A stretch of 23,980 bases of DNA from Didymodactylos carnosus. Lineage: Eukaryota; Rotifera; Eurotatoria; Philodinida; Philodinidae. A program made the translations under genes and the position numbers. The stretch is taken from positions 1-23,980 of the forward strand of contig CAJNOQ010002511.1 of NCBI GenBank assembly GCA_905250885.1. Direction: 5' to 3'. Below are positions 19,201 through 23,980 of this stretch, in pieces (the stretch's first letter is position 1; every line of letters starts with the position of its first letter). Below the pieces are notes generated by a model, which saw only the letters and a program-made list of their open reading frames with translations, was not told the DNA's origin and did no database searches.

Positions 19201-19982
19201 GAATTTTTAGGGCGTATAAATGAAATTGTTTATTTTTTACCATTTTCAAAATTGGAAATTAATAAATTATTACTAAAAGAATTAGAATTTTGGAAACAAT
19301 GTGTAAGTGAAGGGGTTCTTATTTAAAGACTGTATTCTCCCCTTCACTCAGAAAGAAAGAGAATTTTCGAAATTGAGAAGATCTTGCGGATATGAGTCTT
19401 TTTCGTCCTTAAAGAAAATGCAGTCGATTCTACATAAGACAATTTTTTGTAGTGTACAAGATAAAACAAAGCTCGACCACCTGTTAGTAGCGTTTTTGCT
19501 GTATTATTGTAGGCAAAAGAAAAACATAATATTGATATCATATGGGATCGTCAAGCATTGGATTGTTTAGCTGAAGCTTACGATATTAATTATGGTGCAC
19601 GTTCAATAAAACATGAAGTAACTGAATGCTTCTTTCTGTTCTTTTCTAAACTATGCGTTACTTTTGCTCTATGTATTTTGTATAGATTGAACGTAGTGTT
19701 GTTAATCAGTTAGCTTCTGCAGATGAACAAGATTTAATTGTATCTGGTAATAAAGTTTTATTAACTACCACAACAATTGAAGAAGCCGATTATTTGGTTC
19801 ATTCTGCACAACAACAACAATACCCAAAAATATTTAATAAGATTAAATTACAAAAGCTAGAGGAGATAACAATATCAGCAACCTCATCAAAACGTAAAAG
19901 GAGCAGTAGAGATAACAATAACAATAATAATGCGATAGAATATATTGATATAAAACTAGATGCTCATTTAAGAGAACATTAA
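13145..19982 (+). CDS. CLPB: CLPB (Skd3-type mitochondrial protein disaggregase), about 14 exons
   Basis: The proposed join is 13145-13208, 13613-13741, 14192-14243, 14320-14409, 15364-15470, 15574-15812, 16246-16360, 16426-16503, 17346-17620, 17986-18166, 19021-19109, 19183-19302, 19513-19617 and 19686-19982. All joints are in phase and flanked by GT and AG. The product is about 646 residues (human CLPB is about 707): a basic N-terminus, ankyrin repeats (about 65-227), then one AAA+ module with Walker A GSSGVGKT (287-294), pore loop GYVG (Tyr 340), Walker B VVLFDE (360-365), sensor-1 Asn 406 in MTSN, arginine finger Arg 484 and sensor-2 Arg 543 in GAR. In animals, CLPB is an ATP-driven disaggregase of the mitochondrial intermembrane space. 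The ankyrin plus single AAA+ order separates it from two-module bacterial ClpB/Hsp104. The first exon is the weakest part. Introns are 65-954 bases and several hold transposons. Confidence 0.93.
13613..13741 (+). CDS. CLPB: CLPB exon 2: N-terminal basic and hydrophobic segment
   Basis: The exon follows a pyrimidine-rich acceptor (TTCTTGACTCTCGTAG) and ends before GTAAAA. It encodes a Lys/Arg/Ser-rich segment with a hydrophobic stretch ([12 protein letters not shown]) just before the ankyrin repeats, the place where animal CLPB has its presequence and cleaved membrane segment. Exon phase 1 joins precisely to the first ankyrin exon (G + AA, giving ECQLFEAA). Confidence 0.6.
13884..14019. mobile_element. 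piggyBac-like MITE in CLPB intron 2
   Basis: A 136-base element is flanked on both sides by TTAA (13880-13883 and 14020-14023), the target site used by piggyBac transposases. Its ends are inverted copies: CCCTTTGGTGTCGGG on the left, and CCCTTAGGCGCCGGG when the right end is read in reverse (three mismatches in 15). A perfect 18-base palindrome, ACACGCATATATGCGTGT, lies at 13899-13916. It cannot code for a transposase. Confidence 0.85.
14192..14409 (+). CDS. CLPB: CLPB exons 3 and 4: first ankyrin repeats
   Basis: Exon 3 (14192-14243) and exon 4 (14320-14409) flank a 76-base intron. The acceptor at 14318-14319 (CTTAAAG) was chosen because it alone restores the frame into [15 protein letters not shown], the hallmark ankyrin helix-turn-helix start, which matches the GWTALMVAAINRN region of human CLPB. 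Confidence 0.88.
14410..15020. other. left part of CLPB intron 4, nothing recognised
   Basis: This 954-base intron (14410-15363) starts with GTAAGT. Its left two thirds hold open frames on the + strand (14444-14629 and 14630-14869) that interrupt the ankyrin domain and have no recognisable domain, so they are treated as chance. The right third contains a MITE. Confidence 0.6.
15021..15278. mobile_element. palindromic MITE, copy B, in CLPB intron 4
   Basis: This 258-base element has perfect 8-base inverted ends (CCCAGGTC and GACCTGGG). The interior is an inverted repeat: CCGTATACTATAGTATT near the left pairs with AATACTATAGTATACG near the right, and AACCCGG...CCGGGTT blocks follow inward. It matches copy A at 11295-11507 and is the better preserved of the two. 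No target duplication is obvious. It has no coding capacity. Confidence 0.85.
15364..15812 (+). CDS. CLPB: CLPB exons 5 and 6: remaining ankyrin repeats
   Basis: Exon 5 (15364-15470) encodes [18 protein letters not shown], the end of an ankyrin repeat. Exon 6 (15574-15812) encodes the linker and a further repeat, including [14 protein letters not shown] and [10 protein letters not shown]. The intron between them is 103 bases. Both match the order in animal CLPB, where two repeat pairs are separated by a linker, here shorter than in human. The exon 6 donor (GTTTGC) is weak, but it restores phase 0 into the next exon. Confidence 0.93.
15876..15883. repeat. left target-site duplication of the hAT-like element
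   Basis: TGTTGACC, identical to 16184-16191. Eight-base duplications are typical of hAT transposons. Confidence 0.85.
15884..16183. mobile_element. 300-base hAT-like MITE in CLPB intron 6
   Basis: The 19-base inverted ends start CAAGGGGGAAAAGGCG and differ at one position between left and right. The element is flanked by a perfect 8-base duplication (TGTTGACC). Sub-terminal GAGCGATGCTC motifs occur near both ends, as is common for hAT transposase-binding regions. It is exactly 300 bases, cannot code for a transposase, and makes up most of the 433-base intron 15813-16245. The exact duplication implies recent insertion. Confidence 0.88.
16184..16191. repeat. right target-site duplication of the hAT-like element
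   Basis: TGTTGACC, identical to 15876-15883. Confidence 0.85.
16246..16503 (+). CDS. CLPB: CLPB exons 7 and 8: start of the AAA+ module
   Basis: Exon 7 (16246-16360) encodes the charged linker and [15 protein letters not shown], the box that opens Clp AAA+ modules. Exon 8 (16426-16503) encodes RRKERGW and [13 protein letters not shown], ending inside the Walker A loop; the Lys-Thr of the loop are in the next exon. The intron between them is 65 bases. Confidence 0.93.
16504..17345. other. CLPB intron 8, which splits the Walker A motif
   Basis: An 842-base intron (GTAGGT...TTTCTAG) separates GSSGV(G) from (G)KT in phase 1. No transposon ends are recognised inside. Open frames within it (16593-16850 on +, 17022-17231 on -) have no recognisable domain. 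Confidence 0.75.
17346..17620 (+). CDS. CLPB: CLPB exon 9: Walker A end, pore loop, Walker B
   Basis: The largest AAA+ exon. It begins with KTELAKQIA, contains [16 protein letters not shown], the substrate-gripping loop [11 protein letters not shown], and [11 protein letters not shown] with the catalytic Asp-Glu pair. All ATPase residues expected for this part of a Clp module are present. A short Asn/Lys-rich insert ([11 protein letters not shown]) follows the first helix. Confidence 0.96.
17621..17985. other. CLPB intron 9
   Basis: A 365-base intron (GTAAGA...TTACAG). It contains small inverted repeats, for example TGACAAAA with TTTTGTCA around 17903-17922. No element ends are recognised. 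Confidence 0.75.
17986..18166 (+). CDS. CLPB: CLPB exon 10: sensor 1 and charged linker
   Basis: Encodes [19 protein letters not shown] and [10 protein letters not shown], where the Asn of MTSN is sensor 1. A Glu/Lys/Gln-rich segment ([13 protein letters not shown]) follows, probably helical, in the region where human CLPB also has a charged insertion. Confidence 0.94.
18167..19020. other. CLPB intron 10, nothing recognised
   Basis: An 854-base intron (GTAAGT...TGTTCTAG). No transposon termini or coding domains are recognised; the open frame at 18811-19008 lies within the intron and ends just before the acceptor. Confidence 0.7.
19021..19302 (+). CDS. CLPB: CLPB exons 11 and 12: C-terminal part of the AAA+ module
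   Basis: Exon 11 (19021-19109) encodes [13 protein letters not shown]. After a 73-base intron, exon 12 (19183-19302) encodes [20 protein letters not shown], where the Arg of GRINE is the expected arginine finger that reaches the neighbouring subunit's ATP. This stretch is strongly conserved in animal CLPB. Confidence 0.95.
19513..19982 (+). CDS. CLPB: CLPB exons 13 and 14: sensor 2 and C-terminus
   Basis: Exon 13 (19513-19617) encodes [12 protein letters not shown], with the sensor-2 Arg in GAR. After a 68-base intron, exon 14 (19686-19982) encodes [15 protein letters not shown] and the C-terminal beta-rich tail, ending [12 protein letters not shown] before TAA. The tail carries a basic patch (SSKRKRSSR) followed by six Asn residues, a lineage-specific insertion before the conserved end. 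Confidence 0.95.
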
Positions 19983-20879
19983 CATTTAGTCGTCTGAGCT
20001 TGTTTTTATGTACAGTTTTGTTTTGTTCAAACATGGTTCATTTCTAGTAGAGTAAAATGACTATGGAAAAGAGAAATACACAGGAAACTCTAATTGCTAA
20101 AATTGCTCGAAAAGCACTAAAATTTCTTGTTAAATTATCGACCGCAAGTAATTATTTGACTGCCTAAACTTGTAATGCAATGTCTCTCAAGGACCCACGC
20201 TTTCTGTTATAGAAAGCGCGAAGAGAAATCAACCCGCTAGAGAAAGCAGAGATTGTGCATATTAAGCACATTGTACGTACTCGAATTAAAAGTAATCACG
20301 TTAAGGTAAGAGAATTTTCTTTCAAACTTCGGCTACAGGGGAAACATAATAGTGCAAACATGTCGAAGTTTCCTGCGACTATTGACTCTTGCAATTAAGC
20401 AACCATTTTCCTTCAATCTACCGTGCTCGACCGGAAATCGAACGTTTCGCGAGCTTTTGTGAACGTTTTGAGGAGATTTTTCGAAAGGAAAATCATTTAA
20501 GTTACATTCTGGATCTTTCGTAAGGAAGATCGTTTATTTTTAATTCTGACTTGTGGCGCCAAATTTTTTTGATTTTTGTTTAACGCTCATAATGAGCACG
20601 GATCATGCACGATTTTTGCAAATGTCTATGACCTCTTAAAAATCGTCTCCCGATACAAGTAGTATCTCGATAAACTCAAATAAGCTTTTTTTTCGTGGAA
20701 AATAATTCGACACGGCCGAAGGAACAAGATTAAACGTTAAGAAACACAATAAACCTTTACTATCACATGATATCATTACAAACTGTTCTCGTCAGACACA
20801 ATTATTACCAAGTCCGATAAATACGTCGCCTCCTGATTTGTCAAATCAGACAACAGTTTCGACACCACCAATCTCGACC
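19983..20879. other. between CLPB and gag: 3' region of CLPB and leader of the retrotransposon
   Basis: No host gene is recognised. The 5' LTR and leader of the retrotransposon must lie here if the copy is complete, but no TG...CA pair can be fixed without the 3' LTR, which is outside the window. An AATAAA at 20749-20754 could be an LTR polyadenylation signal. No AATAAA is seen in the first few hundred bases after the CLPB stop. Confidence 0.5.
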
Positions 20880-21824
20880 ATGTCGTCCAACGAATTGCTT
20901 ACATTATCCAGAAAAGCTCGTTTCAATGATCTACCCAGTTTTTCCGGTCAACCATCAGAGGACATCGAACAATTCTTAAAGAGAATTAAAAATTTAACTA
21001 AAACTGACACTGACATAACCGATGCTCAACGTCTTGAAATTGTCCGGGGAAAACTGTCACAATCGGCCGGTACGTGGTTTGACGATCAAGAATTTACTAC
21101 ATGGTCTCAATTTGAAACGTCCTTTCGCGGTAGATACTCGTCGACCATGAAATCTCAAACAAAATTTGGTGAATTGCTTCAACGAAAACAACAACCTGAT
21201 GAACCCATGGCAACGTATTTTGATGATATGGTTTCCTTGTGTCGAGAAGTCGATACAGGTATGACTGAGAGGATTATTGTCCAACATCTTATGAACGGCG
21301 TTCGTTCTGAATTTCGGAAACAACTTTCTCGCCATGAACCTCCAATTGATCAAATTGCAACGTTTTTGACCGTGGCAAAAAAGGAACAAGATATTCACGA
21401 ACAATTTGAAAAATTTCAAGAAATGAAAATTCAACCACAACAACCCTACTTCTTTCTGAATCCGGAATCAACATCATTAACAGCCGCCGTTCATCAACGG
21501 CCATATCGACATCCAAATCATTCCAGTCGGGATTTACAGCAATTGGAAATCAGGAGATCTGTCGAAAGACAGCCATCATTTATTCCAAGGTCACATCATA
21601 AATTATTGAAATCGTCAGAAAGTTCACGCAAATCGACCATGAAACAACCAGTGGTGGATCAGGCTCAACACTCTTCGTCATCGTTTCAATTTACTCCCTG
21701 TAAAATTTGCGGAAAAACGAACCATCGCACCATTGATTGTTATCACAAACATCCATCAGGCTGTTTCAATTGCGGACAGAATCATTCAGTTCGCGAGTGC
21801 ACGAATCCACCGTCTTTTCAATAA
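20880..21824 (+). CDS. gag: Gag protein of a Ty3/gypsy-type LTR retrotransposon
   Basis: A 314-residue structural protein that packages the element RNA into virus-like particles. The ATG at 20880 was chosen as the first in frame; the frame is open back to 20733 without another ATG. Residues about 19-170 look like a retrotransposon gag capsid domain (LPSFSGQPSEDIEQFLKRI near the start, then W/F-rich GTWFDDQEFTTW). The C-terminus has two zinc knuckles: Cys274-Cys287 in the standard CX2CX4HX4C form, and Cys295-Cys307 in a shorter CX2CX3HX4C form. No stop or frame damage is seen. The frame ends at TAA 21822-21824 and overlaps pol, which is in the -1 frame. The direction is the same as CLPB, 0.9 kb upstream. 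Confidence 0.93.
   Translation: MSSNELLTLSRKARFNDLPSFSGQPSEDIEQFLKRIKNLTKTDTDITDAQRLEIVRGKLSQSAGTWFDDQEFTTWSQFETSFRGRYSSTMKSQTKFGELLQRKQQPDEPMATYFDDMVSLCREVDTGMTERIIVQHLMNGVRSEFRKQLSRHEPPIDQIATFLTVAKKEQDIHEQFEKFQEMKIQPQQPYFFLNPESTSLTAAVHQRPYRHPNHSSRDLQQLEIRRSVERQPSFIPRSHHKLLKSSESSRKSTMKQPVVDQAQHSSSSFQFTPCKICGKTNHRTIDCYHKHPSGCFNCGQNHSVRECTNPPSFQ
21737..21824 (+). promoter_or_regulatory. gag-pol overlap with candidate -1 frameshift site
   Basis: Gag (codons starting at positions divisible by 3) and pol (remainder 2) overlap for 88 bases. Just before the gag stop the bases TCTTTTC (21813-21819) allow a Phe-tRNA on TTT to slip back one base onto another TTT. This is not a classical X XXY YYZ heptamer, so the exact site is a guess. 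An inverted pair after the stop (CTGGG at 21825 with CCCAG at 21848) could form a small stem that slows ribosomes. Confidence 0.4.
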
Positions 21825-23980
21825 CTGGGTCACGGGATGGCGGTGTCCCCAGTAAACTTGAGAAGCCATCAATAGCAACATCAACCTCTCCAATTTATAT
21901 CAAAGTCCAAGTCAACCGAAAATCAACATCTGCGATCGTCGATACTGGATCCGCCATCACGATAATTCACCAAAATCTTCTAAGCGCTCTTTATCATCGA
22001 AAATTCAGCGGTAAGAAAACCGACTGTCAAGCAGCTAATTCTTCATCGATCAACATCATCGGTCAAGTTGAATTGGAAATTAAACTTGGAAAAATTAAAA
22101 CCTACATAATAGCAGACGTCGCAACAAATCTAATCACATCTCTTCTCCTCGGAAATGACTGGATAAATCCTAATCACGTACATTTACACGGCGATGAACA
22201 ACGCCTGACAATCCCAGCAAAAAACGGACAACTTATCTCATTCCCGTATATCGCTTCACCTGATCTTAACTATCCAGTCTTCCTCGTGAATCAAGTGACC
22301 ATTCCTCCGAATTCTCAGCAACTCGTGGACATCAAAGTTCAACTCTCTGGGGCTGAGAACTTGATTTTTCAGCCTATTACAAATTATCTGTCAAAATTTT
22401 TATTCATCCCTAACACTTTGCTAAACGTCACTGATCATACGGCAAAAATTCTCGTCATAAATGCTCAGGATCGTCAACGTACCCTATCCAAAAATTCGAA
22501 AATTGGCATGATAAATAGATATCCAACGTTTGAAGTATGTCTTACCATGCAACAACCACGCCGGAAATCCCTTACAACTCTAAAACCTGTTGGATTCTTA
22601 GACCATAACCAATTGTCATCGAGAGCAGGAGCGGTCAAGACCACCACGGACTACTCATTTCCAAATCGGAACACACAGTGTTATAAATGCCAACAAAATT
22701 TTCTCACCGGAAATGACCTCCAAAAACACCTTCGAGAATCGTGTTATTCGGAAGAAGTCCGTAGACACATTCAAAATCTCACACAGCACATCGAACATCC
22801 AAAACAAAAGCAGCAGGTCGAAGAGATATTATGGCATAATAAAGATTTATTTGATTCGGGTCCAGCAATCGTTAATATACCTCCTCAATCAGCAATCAAA
22901 ACCGGTGATCATCCTCCCATTTATTCGAAACAATATCCTGCTTCCGAGAGGGATCAACAAATAAAAACTGAAGAAACTCAAAAATTGTTAGAACGTGGCC
23001 AGATAGAAGAATCAACTTCTCCATGGTCATCTCCCGTCGTTCTCGTCAAGAAAAAAGATAAAACAACTCGTTTCTGTATTGACTATCGCCGTCTCAATGC
23101 TATAACAATCAAAGATGCCTTTCCTTTACCTCGAATAGATGAAATATTTGACCAACTGTCCGAAGCCGTCATCTTCACAAAATTTGATTTCAAAAGCGGA
23201 TACTTTCAAATTCCCCTAGCAAAAGAAGATCGTCCGAAAACAGCATTCTCCACAAGGGACAATCATTATCAGTTCACTGTCTTGCCGCAAGGAGTCACTA
23301 ATGGACCGGCGACATTTCAACGTGTTATCAATCATATTTTGGGTCCAACTCGTTGGCGATACGCATTGGCTTATATAGACGATATCATCATTTATTCTCG
23401 AACATTCGAAGATCACTTATCTCATCTGAAAGAAATTTGTCAACTCCTAAAAGAAGCAAACTTTCGTCTCAATTCGGAAAAATGTGAGGTGGCTCGTACA
23501 CAGACCGATTATCTTGGCCACCAGATTAAACAAGGTGATATTCGACCGAGTCCTGTCAATATTCGAGGCCTGTTACATACACAGCTTCCGAAGACCGCTG
23601 AAGAAGCATCAAGATTTGTCAAAGCAGCGGAGTATTATAGGAAATTCATTCCGGGGTTCTCCCTTTTGGCAGAACCATTAAGAAAATTTGTCCCAACGTC
23701 AAAGACTGGCAAACGAGGTCAAAGAAAGCCAATCACATTGACAGACGACGAGAAAAGGTCCTTCGAAGAACTCAAACGTATTTTGACCAATGATCTCGTG
23801 CTTCGTCTCCCAAACAATCGGTTTCCATTCAAACTCCAAACAGATGCATCAGATGAAGGCATCGGTGCCGTATTATTACAGAACTATTCCGATGGTGATC
23901 ATCCCGTGGCATATCTATCGAAAAAATTCACCGCAACTCAGAGCAGGTGGTCAACTACCGAACAAGAATGTTATGCACTC
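21737..23980 (+). CDS. pol: Pol polyprotein of the retrotransposon (protease, RT, start of RNase H), cut by window end
   Basis: Open from 21737 to the last base (748 codons) in the -1 frame relative to gag, with no stop. Order: aspartic protease (DTGSAIT, catalytic Asp at 21941; later LLLGNDW), a spacer with a C2HC zinc-finger-like motif (22679-22744), then reverse transcriptase from about 22980, with FCIDYRRLN, the first catalytic Asp in KFDFKSGYFQ (23186), LPQGVTNGPATFQR and the active site YIDD (Asp at 23378 and 23381). RNase H begins with QTDASDEGIGAVL (Asp at 23843) and is truncated at ATTEQECYAL-like sequence. Integrase and the 3' LTR would follow beyond the window. It has no own start codon and is presumably made by frameshifting from gag. 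RT motifs are of Ty3/gypsy type; the Metaviridae clade was not determined. Confidence 0.93.
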   Translation, partial: MLSQTSIRLFQLRTESFSSRVHESTVFSITGSRDGGVPSKLEKPSIATSTSPIYIKVQVNRKSTSAIVDTGSAITIIHQNLLSALYHRKFSGKKTDCQAANSSSINIIGQVELEIKLGKIKTYIIADVATNLITSLLLGNDWINPNHVHLHGDEQRLTIPAKNGQLISFPYIASPDLNYPVFLVNQVTIPPNSQQLVDIKVQLSGAENLIFQPITNYLSKFLFIPNTLLNVTDHTAKILVINAQDRQRTLSKNSKIGMINRYPTFEVCLTMQQPRRKSLTTLKPVGFLDHNQLSSRAGAVKTTTDYSFPNRNTQCYKCQQNFLTGNDLQKHLRESCYSEEVRRHIQNLTQHIEHPKQKQQVEEILWHNKDLFDSGPAIVNIPPQSAIKTGDHPPIYSKQYPASERDQQIKTEETQKLLERGQIEESTSPWSSPVVLVKKKDKTTRFCIDYRRLNAITIKDAFPLPRIDEIFDQLSEAVIFTKFDFKSGYFQIPLAKEDRPKTAFSTRDNHYQFTVLPQGVTNGPATFQRVINHILGPTRWRYALAYIDDIIIYSRTFEDHLSHLKEICQLLKEANFRLNSEKCEVARTQTDYLGHQIKQGDIRPSPVNIRGLLHTQLPKTAEEASRFVKAAEYYRKFIPGFSLLAEPLRKFVPTSKTGKRGQRKPITLTDDEKRSFEELKRILTNDLVLRLPNNRFPFKLQTDASDEGIGAVLLQNYSDGDHPVAYLSKKFTATQSRWSTTEQECYAL
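22679..22744 (+). other. C2HC zinc-finger-like motif inside Pol, between protease and RT
   Basis: In the pol frame the residues follow C-X2-C-X12-H-X4-C: CYKC, then twelve residues with a hydrophobic pattern, then HLRESC. This is the spacing of a C2HC or C2H2-like finger, distinct from the CCHC knuckles in gag. It lies about 250 codons after the protease Asp and about 100 codons before the first RT block. Confidence 0.6.

Noticed and set aside
20554-20560. TGGCGCC as a retrotransposon primer-binding site.
   Set aside because: It resembles known sites at seven bases, but the next bases (AAATTTTTTT) do not look like a tRNA 3' end and no CA-ended LTR precedes it. It may still be real if the LTR ends there.
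21057-21516. Minus-strand open frames of 128 and 75 codons opposite gag.
   Set aside because: They lie entirely within the strongly coding gag and have no domain of their own.

Overview
This is eukaryotic genomic DNA, AT-rich, with spliced genes (GT-AG introns from about 43 bases to about 950), many short palindromic DNA transposons and one Ty3/gypsy-type LTR retrotransposon. The only confidently named host gene is an animal-type CLPB (ankyrin repeats plus a single Clp AAA+ module), so the source is a metazoan. Very short introns (43, 49, 65, 68, 73 and 76 bases), AT-rich codons and the mixture of small elements fit a bdelloid rotifer such as Rotaria, but that is inference; other small invertebrates remain possible.

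Layout. Bases 1-1.6 kb hold no gene, only a large imperfect palindrome (1125-1442). From 1.65 to 2.39 kb there is an unidentified spliced gene on the + strand whose last exon changes frame once. From 3.25 to 4.06 kb lies a second unidentified coding relic, broken by at least three frame changes and split by a palindromic element (about 3665-3845). From 4.1 to 12.2 kb I find no gene. That stretch holds a repeat present twice (7873-8177 and 11260-11774, the second copy interrupted by a transposon), a CCGG-rich element (8452-8999), a hairpin at 6.0 kb, and a perfect 113-base inverted repeat (9515-9627 with 10742-10854) next to an N and a 19-base poly-C run. From 12.25 to 13.1 kb a third unidentified gene runs on the minus strand, with two clear short introns and a frame break toward its 5' end.

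CLPB occupies about 13.1-19.98 kb on the + strand in about 14 exons. It encodes a mitochondrial-type protein disaggregase (Skd3 family) of about 646 residues. Its introns carry at least three different non-autonomous DNA elements: a piggyBac-like one with TTAA flanks, a 258-base palindromic one with CCCAGGTC ends, and a hAT-like one of exactly 300 bases with a perfect 8-base target duplication. All coding joints are in phase and all AAA+ motifs are intact, so the gene appears functional.

From 20.88 kb to the right edge runs a Ty3/gypsy-type retrotransposon in the same direction: gag with two zinc knuckles, then pol in the -1 frame (protease, an extra C2HC zinc-finger-like motif, reverse transcriptase with YIDD, start of RNase H), cut off by the window end. 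Both frames are open throughout, so the copy looks young. No convincing LTR or primer-binding site could be fixed on the left.

I saw no RNA gene, CRISPR array, operon or bacterial-type regulation. I did not find a clear new biological system. The best leads are the extra zinc finger in the retrotransposon polyprotein, the three unidentified genes or relics, and the 113-base inverted repeat.
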